Of a stretch of 64,000 nucleotides of DNA, positions 25,201 to 40,200 are shown piece by piece. The first letter of the stretch is position 1. Each line of letters starts with the position of its first letter. Source of the stretch: Arcuatula senhousia (taxonomy: Eukaryota; Mollusca; Bivalvia; Mytilida; Mytilidae); the NCBI GenBank assembly GCA_963971305.1, contig OZ020305.1:10263001-10327000 (forward strand). Reading direction: 5' to 3'. Both the position numbers and the translations under genes were made by a program. Under the pieces are notes generated by a model. It was not told the DNA's origin, made no database searches, and saw nothing but the letters and a program-made list of their open reading frames with translations.

Positions 25201-28200
25201 TATTGGCTATTCTTTATATTTTAGGATTTCCATTTTGTCGATACCAGTGAACATCAGGTCTTTATTGCTGCAGATCATAAAGAAATGGTGGTTAACCTAT
25301 ATCTCTCTGACGTGACGGGACAGTTTTTTGTTCCAACTCTCAAAGATGTTGTCAGTACTATTGAGGATCCATGGTTGGATGTAGATTTATATCAGGTGAG
25401 TCTTTTACATCAGTCGATAGAAATTTCTATGTTTCATTGATCCACTTGTTTTTTTGTTCCTTCTAAGGTCTCTCCATTTTTCTAGAGAAGATTTGTCTTG
25501 AATTCAATTTAAGTTTAATATACTTTTAATGTCAAAGAATATTAAGAGAGAAATCTTTTTGAACTGTATGAGTTTTTAGGTGGGGGGAGTTAAAAAATAA
25601 TCTACTTATCCATTGATGAATTTTAACTGGGTAGAACCCTGTTTTTTTAAATTTTTTTGTTTTTTTTTTTTATTTCAAAGATTCTTTATACTTTATACAC
25701 ATATATATTATTGCATACTTCACTCACAGGTGAAGGGAGTCCAAGGCACCTTTATAGCAAACCAGAATGTTGATCTAAAAAATGGTAAAGTGATAGAGAA
25801 AACTTATATATCGTTTGACAAAGGAAGTACCTGGTCCTTGATAGATGTTCCAACAGATCAGAAAACATCTTGTAACACAGAGACAGTAAGTTGATTGTAC
25901 ATTGAGATTTAAGTGCCATTCTCTGTAAGAATCAGGCAATGGGTGAATCATGATTAAAAAAACACATGAGTTTGACTTCAAAATACTGTTCAAAATGCTC
26001 AAAAAGTAACAAAAAATGCATTGGCATTTTTTTTTATAAAGTTTAAGTAATTTGAGATATATTTTGGTTGAAATGCATATAAAATTTGAATCTTAGGGAG
26101 ATAACTCTGTCAAGTCACTCTAAATTCCTATCATTTTAACAGAAATTTTTCTACATCTTCTGACACTCGAGACAACAATTAATGTTTGTTTCTTCATTAG
26201 AAGGCTATTTTGAATGACAATTTATTGTCAAAACCGTGTGTTTTTAAAATCATGATTCAAAGTTTTTAAATTTTGCCTGATTCTTACAGAGAACTGAACT
26301 TAAGACTTGAGTTAAATATTCTTTGAAACTTTGAAAGAATGCTTAAAAAAGCAAAACAGATACAGAAAGGCTTTTAGAATTTTAAAGTCAGAAAAAGCAA
26401 GGAGATATTCAAGTCTTCACAAATAAACAACCAGCAATACAACAAAGACCATAATGAGAGTGAACTTCTGTTGCAAAACAATTTTCATTAAAAACTGAAA
26501 ATTATACTGTTAATCAATATGTAGAAAAAAATGTTTTTGAATTATACAACTAAATTTGTTATAATCAAAATTACATGTAAAGGTTTATACATTTCTTTGT
26601 AGAACTGTCATCTTCATCTACACATGCGGTATAGCCTGTTGAAGTTTGGTATTCCTGATATTGTCTCTGAAGAGGAGGCCCCAGGTCTGATCATTGCTCA
26701 CGGTTATATTGGAGAAGAGGTGGCAAAGGAAGCACATGTTTTTATCAGTAGAGACGGGGGACTCAGCTGGAATAAGGTAAAGATATAAAATAAATTTATC
26801 ACCTCTCAGCTGGTGTTCAAGTCCCGTTTGTATTTAACAAAAAAAGGGACTTCCCCAACTATATGGGATTAGGTTTGTCAGTTACCTGCCCAAGGTCGGT
26901 GGTTTCCTCTGGGTACTCCAGTTTCCTCCACCATTAAAACTGACCGCCCTACATGGCCCAAGTGCGTCCATAAAGGGCATTAAACACCAACACACACACA
27001 TAAAATAACTTTAGAGATTTTTTATCAGAAATGGCAATAATATCTATTGATAAGTCATAACTTAGTATTGGAGTAAGTACATGTAGCAAAGAACAAATCA
27101 ATCAATCAATCAAATATTTATTTCCTAATCATACAGCCCACCATAAGGCATATAAATCAATAAAAAATTAGATAACAAGCACAGAACATTGATTCTAAGT
27201 AATTGGAACACATATATATATATGTATATATAAACAAAGTTATGCAACATGTTAGGCATAATAAGGGGAGTAACTCTATCTAAAATATATATCATACGAA
27301 CATAAAGGAGGAGCTCCAATGGAATAGCCAAATATAGTAAGTCCAAAAAGACCAAGACAAATTCAGTAGATGTAAAAGGCAACACTAATAGGGGAAAACT
27401 AAAATGCATTACAAAAATACACACTAAATAACTTCAAAGTTACCAGCAATGTGAGAAGAAACCATACTATGTGGATTGTGTCTTTCTGGTACATATTCTA
27501 TATTCTTTCGTTTTTAATAAATTTAATTTTACATCCATTTGTACTAACGTCACTTAGAAAAACTGAAATTTTTTCATTGATATTTTTTCAACTCTCATAT
27601 TCTTTACATTTATGTTATGCAATAATGAACTCTACACCTTTCTTTCAGACTCCCTTTGATGGTATGCACAAAGTAAAGATTCTGGATCAAGGAGGGGCCA
27701 TTATTGCAATCGAACACAACAAAACTAAGCTGACCAATGTCGTTCAGTGAGTTACTGGTAATTCTTCTTGCAGTCCTCAGATTTACATCATATTTAATGC
27801 AGTAACTTAAAAAATAACAAAATTTATTTTCAAATGTATTGATTAAACTCTGGATGTACAGTATTTAGTAAATTTTTTATCAAGTAGCAATAATAAAGCC
27901 ATCTATAATTTGAAACTTCTAACTATGATGGTTTTTGGTTTACGTAGATTCATGTTGTTTTTGCAGTTTGAAATCTTAAAAAATACATTCACATGTACTT
28001 GCAAGTCTTTCAAAGAATCATACAGTGGTGATTAAGGGAAAACGAATATGAGAAATTAAACATTTTCGAGATTCTCTGCTTTTATCCATTCATATGCAAT
28101 TAAAAAATTTTCCAACATGTTTTCTTAAAATTTGTTCACAATAAGCTAGAGTATGTCCTGATAAACACCTTTTAAAAAGTTCAAACAATTATAAAAACTA

Positions 28201-31200
28201 TATCAATGTTAAAACCGAAAAAAAGGTTTCAGTGCTTTTCCCATGAAAAGTCTAGAGGAGTTTTATTTCCCGCCATATTTTTAGAGCTCCTACATGTTTT
28301 TAAAAAACTTTTCATAAAGTCTAGTTATGTTGAGGCATTTCTTTCCAATTTTATTATTTTAAAGAACTTTTAATTACAAAACATCTCAGGCTGGTACTCC
28401 CTTAATGGTAAAAAATAACCAAAAGGGTCTAACATTAAGTCCCTCATGAGTATCACCTTCTACAGAAAAGCTTTGTTTATGTCTCCAAAATGTGGTAGTG
28501 TGGAAAATACATTTTACATATATAACATTAGAAAAACTATGAACAAGGGAGATAACTCATGAAAATATTTGTCCTTCAATCCTCCTGTTTTTTGGTTTCA
28601 CTCAATGAATTTACATGAAACTTTTACACAGTATTTGTGGCATAATTTATCATAAATAATGTGCACCTACTTTTTTGAAATTTGATATATTATAACCCCA
28701 CTCATATGAGAAGGGGCTTTATTACAATCACTTAGACTTTCCGTCTGTCCTCCCGTTACAAACTTTTGTAATAGAGTTCACAAATCTGGAACAGCTGTAG
28801 CATGATGGGTACCCAACATCCTCTTTCAAGGTCAGATGTTAATTTTCTCTTCCTGAATGGTCAAGTTGGAAATTCTTAGTGCAACGTCTTGTTTGATTTT
28901 GTATGAAGTCAGAATTTTAGTTTTAAGAATTAATTCAATTTTGTACTTTTAATTTGTGCAGTTTTTCCATAGATGAGGGCCTGACTTGGGAAAGTTATGA
29001 ATTTTCTAAGAACCCGATGATAGTCGATGGTGTCTTGACAGAGCCTGGAATATCAACATTAATTGTCAGGTAATGTAAGCAACTTTCTTTTAATCTACCA
29101 AAAACATTGTTTTGTTCAACAAATATCAGAAATTTGAAACATGTTCAGATTCATGATTTACATATGGGCTATTTATAGAAAGGACAAATATGAATGTTGG
29201 AAGTCACTTTATAAATTTAGAGTTCGGTAATGGGGATGTGGAGGAATTTAATTATCCATTAAATTTAATCCCATAAAATGTGAGGACTCAAATTAATACA
29301 ATTTTCAGTATGTGAAAACTACAACAATTAAATCTTGTTTTCAGTGTATTTGGAAGGTTAGAGGACAAAGTTACCAGACAGATGGTCAAACTCAATTTCT
29401 CTTCTCTGTTAACGAGACAGTGTCAGGAGGCAGATTATGAATCGTGGATACCAGTTAACAAGGTACTTACTATTTGGGAGATAAATTAATTTTCATGGGA
29501 TTTTTTTTCAGATACATGCATTTATCGGTAATCATTACCTTTTTCCTGTGATGTTTGCCGCTGATAAACCCTGTATCATGAACAGGTGTTTATCATTAAA
29601 ATTATCGGGTCAGTACAATGACGTAGCACGTGTTTTATCAGTGCGCACACAGAAAAGTTCTTTATAAAAACATTAAAAGACCCCTTTTTAACGAAATAAA
29701 AATCACAATTTGTTAAATCTTGAGATCGAGTTTATCACTGGTTTATTGGTTCACCATAAACCAGTGATAAACTTGATCTCAAGATTCCAAAGTCCTATAT
29801 TCTATATGTATTTTCAGTTTTTGTCTTGCCCGTTAAGCAGAGTGAGATTTGAGGATTACTTTGCATGCCTCAGCAACATCTGCAATTTTCAATGTTAAAG
29901 TTTTATGGGTACCTTCATATCCCTAGAACTATAAGTCCTAGGTTAATGAAACCTAGTTATGCATGTGTCCCAGCGGTAGCTTAACACTGTTGCATCTCAA
30001 TTTTTTACCTTGACCTTGATTTTCCGTTGAGTGACTTTAATAGTTTTTAAGAAATAACTAGGCATTTCGATGGTGCCTGCAGGTGAGACATACTCTTTCT
30101 TGTTAATATTATTTTAAACAATGATTTTACAAATTACAAATTTATATTTGTGATTCTACAACATCTCTATTTTATGTTCTTTTGAAGGTTAACAATAAGA
30201 ACTGTATCTTGGGACAGACAGTTGAGTACCAGAGGAGGAAACAGAGCTCTAACTGTTACAATGGACCTGATTACCAAAGACTTCAGACTAAATCTCTGTG
30301 TTTATGTACTCCAGATGATTTTCAATGGTATGACATTATTACATCGTTCAAATTTAAAGGCATAATGCTGAATTATGAAAAATCTACTTTGCTGATTTAT
30401 GAATCTTGAATTCTGGCCAGATTTCACTGTAGTGAAAATTAGGGTTATGAAATGGTGAATGTTGGTAGAAGATGGACAGGAATTGTTGACAGTTGGTTGG
30501 TAATCACAGCCTCGTGATATTTGGTATGCAGCATCAGCTTTAGACTCATATGATGGGATTCTATTTCAAGTTTTTTTGCTGAACTACATCAAAAGAAAAC
30601 TTTTAACAAAATCCTGCCATTTCTTTCTTTGTCTAGTTTTTCTTTCTAAAAAAAGAATTGAAAATGTCTATAACTCAGTGGCAAATTTATTATTTATTAT
30701 AATATAAAGATACTTTTTTGAGAAGTAAAGGTGTCTCCAAAAGGGCAATCAAATATTCCTCAAATATGCCTATTTTTTGTTTTACAGTGATTATGGATAT
30801 GAACCAGAAGATATAAATAGAAATATATGTATGGAAGCCACTTGGTACGACGATTCTAAAATAGACCATCATTGCGTGGAAGGAGAGCTTCATATCAAAA
30901 GTCAGGGGTGGGTCAAAACTTATTATTAATATACCAAAATATGACACATTTTACTGAAAAAGAGAAATCTATTATGAATAAGAAAGGTTTATTTCAAATC
31001 TTTTAACTTCTTATTAACAATTCTTGGCAACCATTATAAACTTGCATGCTAAACTTATGATCTGTTTTGAAAAAATGAGACCTTATCTGATGCTAATATA
31101 ATAGGGGTGGCATATATAGGATGCAAGAGTCCTTTGAAGGGGCCAGAAGTTTTAGTGAACACTAATAGTGGTCATCTACCATAAATACAAATATAAAATT

Positions 31201-34200
31201 TTACATAGTCATTGAGTACTTTTTGAGGATTGCAGGATTTGCATATTAAAATATTATATTTAAATTTGTTGAATGTTTCTGGAATTACCTTAAATGATTT
31301 TTTTGCTGATAAGATCATTTGTGACTCTAGTTTTCATTTATCTGCCAACAAGGAAGTCTACATAATAACACTGTCACATTTTCAGATACAGGAAAATAGC
31401 ATCAGATAAGTGTGTTGGAGGAGTTGACCAATCAGGAAAGTACAAGTTGTTAAATGTCAGTTGTCCTGTTTATCGACCCCAGGGACTTTCCCTCAAGATA
31501 GAACATGATACTGTAGCAACTGGTTCACCTGTTATCTTCAAGCTGGCACAGGCTAAGGTAAATTACGGGCATTTATAGCCACTTTTTTTGCCTCCCCAAC
31601 TTTTATTCTGGTGGTGGTATATGTAAGTTTTGAGATAGATTCTGACAATATTTCTTGGCAGCATACCAATTTGACTTGCAAACTGATCAAGTCACATGAT
31701 AATTTCTGGATAAATGAGGAATCTTTCCAGAAAAGAAATTAACTTGAAAATGTCATATTTGAGAAAATGAATTAAGGACCACACTTTCATATACTGCATA
31801 AGATTTTGTGAACAAATTCTGTCAGTGTGAATTTTGATTAACTTAGTAAGATATTCAATATGTGTTAAATGTTCTAAGTTCTCATGGAACATTTCCATCA
31901 GTATTAGTTTGAAACATGTGTTTGTTTACTAAAAGTCTGTCTTAAAACTGTACCAACTGTCAAAATATTGTATAAAGATAAATCAAGTTGACCATTTTAA
32001 GCAGAATGTTGGTTTTTTTCAATTCTACAAGATATTAAAGTTCAAGGTCAAATAAATTACCTTATTGTTAAAACTTTTAGTCATGATCACATGCAAGAGT
32101 TACAAAGTCACATGTCAAATATGAAGAGTATTTTGTAGCGCCCCCTAGTGACAACAGGTACCAAGTAAAATGTTGTATCAGCATGAACATTAACTGTCGT
32201 CATTATAGACTGAATGTTGTATATTTCATGATCATTTTCTTGTCTTTCTGCTTCATTTCTTACTCTTCTCAACTTAATCTCCCTTTTTCTTCACAATGTA
32301 CCAGAAGTAGTAATAGACATTTGTAAATTTTTCACCATATCTCTCTAGAATCTATATACCTATCAGCAAAAATTATAGTACACACTTTTAAGTCAAATAT
32401 CACAAAGTGAAATTAAATCCTGGTCATTTAAAAAGTGTATGTAAGAAGGCGGGGGAAAACTACTTACCATAGCCTCTTAATGTTTGGTATGACACATCAT
32501 ATCATGGAGTTCCATATCCTGTGATTCGAATTCAAGTCTGTTGGCAGCTGCTCATCTGCTTCCTGTTTAACAAAATCTGGCCATTATTGACTTCAATTTT
32601 TCGCTGTATGTTAGATTGGTTGAAATTCTATTATACTTCATTAAATTTGATGAAATATTTTTTTATGCTGGTAAAGGATGACTTGAACTTGAAATAGAAG
32701 AGTTAACAGCTGTTTCACTTTTCTTTTTTACACTTTTTTGTTTTTCTTTTAGAATTATTTTTTTATGTAGCAGATATTTTGTTATAATATTTGTTGTAAC
32801 TATGAACATTTTAGTACTACCCGGTAACTAGTATACTTGGAAATAAATTAGCATCATTTTAGAATAAATTTAGAAAACATTTTATTAAATTGTTTATTAT
32901 ACCCCCGCTTCGAAGAAGAGGGGGGTATACTGTTTTACCCTTGTCCGTCCGTCTGTCCGTTCGTCCGTTTGTCCGTCCGTAACAAAATTTCCGTCACAGT
33001 TTTCAAAGCAACTACATGAGATAGAGTTCTGATATTTTGTATACAGCTTTATCCTATAGTACCATATGGTGTATACCGATTTTATGCTCCTAGGTAGTCT
33101 ACTTCCTGTTTACCGAATACTTAGGTTTTTACACATAATGGACACCCTTACCAAAAAAAGAGGTCTTCCGCAACCTGTTGCCGCTGATCTGCAGCAGAGT
33201 TGCTGTAAATTAGCGGTAAACTGTCTGCTGCAGACTTGCAGCGACTTTTTACCATGCAAATTAGGTTTGCGGCAAGTCTGCAGCAAATAAATTCTTTGAC
33301 CTTATATGGGCATTCACCTGCAAACTCTCGCGAACATCGCAGCTAGCTGCAAACCTGCAGCAAGTTTTCTGCGAACTTTGCCGTAAGTCTGCTGCGACTT
33401 TTTACCATGCAAATTAGGTTTGCAGCAGGTCTGCTGCAAACTCTTCATAACCTTATATGGACATTTTCCTAAGATGTTGCAGTAAATCTGCATGAATGAA
33501 CAATTTATATTATGTGATACATGTATAACAAAATTTAATTATACATATATGGTCTTTAGTTTGCATGCATAAGACATTTTTTTCAAGCATGAAATTAAAA
33601 AATCTATTAAATAAAAATTATTCAAGATGTGAACCATTAAATTATCAATGATTTGAAAATTGAAAACAGAAAATAACAAAACAACAGCAGATGAGAACTA
33701 TATAATACTTTTGTAGAAAAGTGGAAAGAACTACATGTATACAATTCAATTCAATTTTCAATTCAATTCAATTCAATTTTATTTATTGCTCGAACTCAAT
33801 TACAATAATTGGTTTAGGCACAATAGATAATTATACATGTACCTAAAAATAAGAGGACCTTCTAAAACTGCCAATGATTTCTTAAACTGATCAAAATGCC
33901 ATTTAGTTTTCATTTGTTTACATATAACTACCTTAAAAAGATAATAATTCATCCATATACATGCATGCAACCTTGGAGTAAAAATTTGCAAGGAATATTT
34001 AGTTTATTTAATGTCATATTGCAAGAATAATATTATTTTACTTACTTTATCTTCATCTTTTAAAATGTACACCATTAAATCCTTTTAAAATACTGATTTG
34101 AGCTCATAACATGTGAACTTCCATTAGAAGAATCTTTGCCTCCAAAACTGATGATGTCAAAGATGACATCATCAAGTGTACCAGGGTTGAAATAATCAAT

Positions 34201-37200
34201 TGCTGCAAACTTGCTGCAAACAGTTAACTTTTCCTGCTATCTGCGAACTTTGTATTATTTGCTGCAGATTTACGGCAAACTCGCAGAAAGTTTGCAGGTA
34301 GCTGCAAACATCTGCGAACTATTATCTTTTCTTTCTGCGAACTAAAAAGTTTGCTGCAAGCTTACTGCAGACTTGCGGCAGGCTTACAGCAGACAGTAGT
34401 GTTTTGTAAGGGCATAAATGCAAAATTTCAGTCACAGTTTCCCAAGCAACTACATGAGATACAGGTCAGGTCTGATATTTTGTATACAGCTTTATCCTAT
34501 AGTACCATATGGTGTATACCGATTTTATGCTTCTAGGTAGTCTACTTCCTGTTTACCGAATACTTAGGTTTTTACACATAATGGATATAAATGCAAAATT
34601 TTCGTCACAGTTTCCCAAGCAACTACATGAGATATAGGTCTTATATTTTGTATACAGCTTTATTCTATAGTCCCATATGGTGTATAGCGATTTTATGTTC
34701 CTCGGTCAACAACTTCCTGTTTACCGAGTATTTAAACTTGTATACGTGGCTTAGTTTGTAGAGCGGGAGTATCACTAGTGAGCATTAGCTCACAGATTTA
34801 CTTGTTAATTCTTAAGGATTAACAATATCTTATAGATTAGGATGGCTTTATTTACAATCCTGCAGTGGCGGATCCACTGATTTTTTGATTTTTTTGTATA
34901 AAATTGATCAAACTACTTCAAACTTGATTTGACATTTCTATCAATTAGCCCCCCCCCTTTCATTGAAATCTGGATCCGCCCCTGTCCTGGGTCCTCCTTC
35001 AGAGGCAAAAAATCAAATACAGTGATTGTAATCAATTAAAGTCAGTTAGTCTACTGAATGATATCGTACTATTAGCTGAAACATTTATACAGATGCTTTA
35101 AAATCATTATTTATTTATATTCATTGCTTAAAATTAATGACTTAATTGTCTTTAATCAGAATGATCTTCAGCTATGGTTATCTACTACATATGTTAACAA
35201 ACTACTACATTTATTTATGAAAGTCCAATCTTCTAAAATAATAGTAAGAATTTGATTTGTCTTACTTAAAATGAATGCACAAAAAATAAAAATATCGACC
35301 ATGAAATGGGTTTACAAACAATGGAAGTTATGAAAAAAGAAGCATTTTATTTATTGGTTTTGACATTACATTATTGTTAAATGAAGATGAAACATTCTTC
35401 AATTACTTCGAAAAGCTCTAGTTTTAGTGTAAAAGAAAAATTGTATTGTTTATTACTTTAAACAAAAGTAGTAGATTACCATGCAAAAACTCAGAATTAA
35501 CACATACATGTACATGATCTAGCACTTTTACTACATGTACCACAAAGGTTACCATTATTCTCCGACATGTATGTTACAAATGTAAAATTTGATACAGAAA
35601 AGCGGGTAATTTTCATGGCTTGCAAATTTCGTGATTTCATACCTAATGAATAAGTTGTTATATTTGCAAACATTAATTTCACGATTTAATAATATTCTCA
35701 ATACAAATTTATGTTGATTCTATTTTACGCAGGTTCAGAATTTTGCTATTGAGTAATGTCATGAATTTAGTGAAAATTTGAACCTTGCGAAAATTTTCGC
35801 AATGCCGTATTTCATTTAGACTTGCACTTTTTCCTTTTTAGGGTTCATCACACAGTACAATCTACACTTGGGATTTTGGTGATGGTAGTTCTCCCCTCAT
35901 ATTGATGGGTCTAGACAAGTCAGCTAGCAGGTCCTACACCTTCTCTAAAGCAGGGACATACAAAGTTACTGTCGTGGCTAGGAATAGTGTCGGCATGGAA
36001 ACCTGTACAAAAACAGTCAAAGCAGAAGGTATTTTTGTTTTTATTTACCCCTGCAAAACAAAGTTTGGGGAGTATGAAAGAAATAACCCTGTCTGTGTGT
36101 CCACATATCCTGAACCTCCTCCTAAACCGCTTGATGGACTTGTGTGATAATTTGCATGATGGAAATTTATACATCATATGCACACAAAGAAATTTCATTG
36201 CTATCTTCTAATTTTATAAAGGGGAGATAGTTTGACATTTATTTTCAAAGATAAAGTTATAGGTGATGATTTTGCGAACTGGCAAACAGTTTTTCTTGTT
36301 GTATTCTGAGGGACTTCTTATCTGATATAAATAGTTTAAGTTTCTTTACTATGATATGCATACTAAACACTAACAATCTTTCCCAACTAGCTACCTGTAC
36401 TTTCAGCACTTTGACACCTTAGCATAATGTCTTCGCTAATTACATGTATGTGTATTTTATTCATTGTAGATCCAATAACAGATTTAAACATCCAGCTACC
36501 ACGAGGTGCACAAGAAAACAGTCCCACACAGATTATTATTAACATCCTCAGTAAGACCCACTCTCCAGACTTTGGACTTGTTCATTATGTATGGAACTTT
36601 GGAGATTATGTAAGTCTTCATTAACATTTTTAATTGATTAAGTCATAAAGGTGTGAGTTTTGAATTCCTAAAGGGACTTAGGAGTAAAATGTAAACATGA
36701 AAAAGAAGACAAAATGCTAAAGTATAGCACTATAATGTTTAGTCTCATTTTGAAATTTTAATCCTCAGTAAAAAATGTTTTTATGGGGATAAGAAGGTCA
36801 CTATATATGTAAATTAGCAATAATATTTAAAATTTTCTCCGTAAGTTTAGTCTAGTCGCAAGGGATAACATTTCCATGTGTCCTTTTAGTGTTAATTGGC
36901 AAGGTATGCGGAAAACCACGGCTGAATAATGCCCCCAAAAATGAGCAATACTGGGCAATCTAATTTTTTAGCATATTGTTTTACCTTAAGTGATAAAAGA
37001 TTTCTCTATCATAATATTTTTCTTTATTTTTTTAGTTTACTCCTAATGGTACAGAATCTCATCTTACTTGGAGTAACTCAGAGTTTTACAGTTATAAGAG
37101 AACAGGAAAATACAATTTAACATTGAAAGCTGTCAATTCTGTTAGCTCTTATACAGAACATTACTTACTGGAAGTTCATAGTGAGTTTTATCTTCTTAAC

Positions 37201-40200
37201 GGAAAAAAATAAAGATCATTATGATGATACATTTATGATGTATAAGATAAGTAGAAGCAAAAAGATACCAACAGGGCTTTCAATTGTGAAAAGTCTGAAA
37301 GGGATAAAACAAAATCAACCCAATCAAGAACAATTTGGAGAAATGGACACCACAAAACCAACTGAAAAAGATGTTATTTAGAAAGAAAAAAGTTGTAAAG
37401 CAACATGAGGGTCTCTATCATCTTATGTTCCCATGTCAGAGATATCTCAGTCCATTCAATTAAATTTTTAAATCCCTGTTCGAAGAAGAGAGTTACATCT
37501 GTCCTTTTGTCTTCCAGTCCGTTCGTCCACAACATAACTGTTGTAACAGTTTTCTCAGCAACTACATATCACAGTGAATTGAAATTTGGTATATGAGTTC
37601 AGTGTGAGGTCCTTTATCGCAAGTTCTGAAATTATGTCTGTCGGATATCTGCTTCCTGTTTACCGACTTAGTCAGTTTTCAACATTCCTAGTCAATTGTT
37701 GAAAATCTTGGTATCATTTTTCTCAGCAACTACATTTTAAAGTGACTTGAAATTTGGTATACGGCTTCAGTATGAGGTCCTTTATCGCGAGTATCGAAAT
37801 TAGGTCTGTCAGATATCTACTTCCTGTTTACCTACATAGTTCATTTTGGGGGTAATGGGGTATACTGGGTGAGCAGTAGCTCACAGATTCCTTGTTTTAT
37901 CTTAATTTTCAAAAAATCATACAAAACAAAATTTTGAAAATAAATCTTGTTTGTTAAAACATCTTTTAAGAATTCCAACTTAAAATACGGTTCGATGAAA
38001 ACATGTAATCGTGTGTTTTTCTTTCCAGAAAATATAACAACTTTACAACTGCTGTTTTCCAGTAATGTAGACCATTTTAATACACAGTCTTTGTTATGGA
38101 GGATATCATTTGGTAGCATTGTCTGTATGAATCTTGCCGAGGTAAGCTTACTCGTGTTGTTTTAGATAAGTGGAAGCAAGAGGTACCAATGGGGAATTCA
38201 AATGTCAAAACTCTGAAAGGGCAAGAACAAAATCAATCGACACAAACAAGAACAAGTTGGAGAAATGAACACCACAAAACCGACTGAACAGCAATCAGCA
38301 AATGCAAAATAAAGTTTGTAGAGTGCATTCCAGTGCTCCAGAAGGGTATATAGGCAGTTCCTGCTTGTTCATCTTCAATTCATAAATCATTTTCTTGCAC
38401 TAAAAAAGATATATTAATTTAGAATGAAACAAAATACACATTTTTTTCTGATACATATGTAAAGGAGGTCCATATACAAGAGAGGTTTAATTAAGCCAAG
38501 TTAAATTCAGGCCTCTAATGTTACTTCTTTGTACTTGACATATAGATATTCTAAATGTTGGGATTTTTTTCATATTTAAAAAAGCACACAAAAAATACAA
38601 TTACACTGATTTTAAGGCAACTCTGTATTTTAAAAGCAATTTCTCTGCAGCTTAATTGACTTTAAATATTAAATGGGTCTGAATTATTTTTCAGCTATTA
38701 TATTTGGACAGAAACAGAATAAATGTTTATATATTAAAACAGAAACCAACAGTAGCTGAAGTTACTATCCTTCCTTCATATAATGAGGGCATTACTATTC
38801 AACAAGTAAGTTGTAAAATCCTGAGAAAACTTTAGATGTAAAACACACAGATTTCTTTGTTTCATGGTCCCTATATTCAAGAATTTTGATATCAGAATTA
38901 TAGCATTGGAAAAATGAAATGGAAACCCTGTAAGAACAAAATTAAACTGGTTATGTTTAAATTAGTCAGGGCTCCTAGCAGGGTCAAATATGACCTGTGG
39001 TCACCTGTAGCCTGAAGGCATTTTAAGGACAATTTCCAACCTTCATTTTGTTAAAAAAACTACCTTCCTTGAAAATTCAATGAAAAATTAAACAATCTTT
39101 GACCTCGTTAAGAATATAAGTAATAACCTTAATGCGTGTTAATTTGTGACATGAAGCGCAGTGTTCTCCCCAGGCCCTTATAGCATCTCGGGACCTATAC
39201 GCTATCAGATTTTACCGAGATGCTATCGGTCTGTACCGAGACGCTATAAAATTGCTTGAAATTTTTACGATGAAGCCATTCAGGACCATTGGGTATTTGA
39301 CACCTTTACAACCCCAAGCCAATTATCAAATAAATGATTGGTCTGTTGTCAAATAATTGAAAGATATTGATTTTAACTAATTAGACTTGATTACAGGTGA
39401 TTTGCCGACACTAGGTACCTGCAGCCGAGTGTTTTATTTTGGTTGGACAACCAATCAGAATTGACCAAAATATAAACAAACACAAGCCATGTGTTTGATA
39501 CACGTGGGTTTTTGAACTTACATGAAAAAGAAACGAAAACCAAAACTAAAAGACTGATCAAGATAAAAGAATGATTTTTTACCTTAAAGAATGAATATTT
39601 GAATCCTTAAACATCCTTATTTACGACTTTATGGTCCAAAACATTGATTTCACACATTTGATTTTGGCAGTAAATTACATAAACAAAGAAAGACAACTTT
39701 TGGGAAAAGGGAGATAACTTAAAGGCAGTGGCTACTGTGTACAAATTACATGTACCATATATTTTCCTTATATGGTACATGTCAGCAAAGTTATTCATTC
39801 AAAGCAGATAAGGAATGAAATATATTCATGATATCAATATAAGTTTTATTATGACTATCTGTCCCTCAATTCTCTCCAATTTTAATTTAGGTTGTGAGTC
39901 ATCACATACAACTAGTCTTAATTATCTTTTCCCACCAAAGAGAATTAAATATATAAATGGTCATATTTTACAATGTCTTGACTGTTATTCTCCAGTCATG
40001 TAAAAAAAAACAACCTCCTATATAATTTTAAAAAGTATTTCTGAATCATGTTTTATATTAAAAAGGGGGGGTTGATACATTTAAAATTAAACTATAAATA
40101 AAACATGAGCCAGATGTCGATCAACGCGATTCGTTTTCCTTCAGCTGAATCTTGTTTACGCAAAATGTGATGCTATCCAAAATTTCTGGGGAGAACACTG

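Noticed and set aside
29716..29786. tRNA gene
   Set aside because: It is a single long hairpin without cloverleaf arms or A/B boxes.
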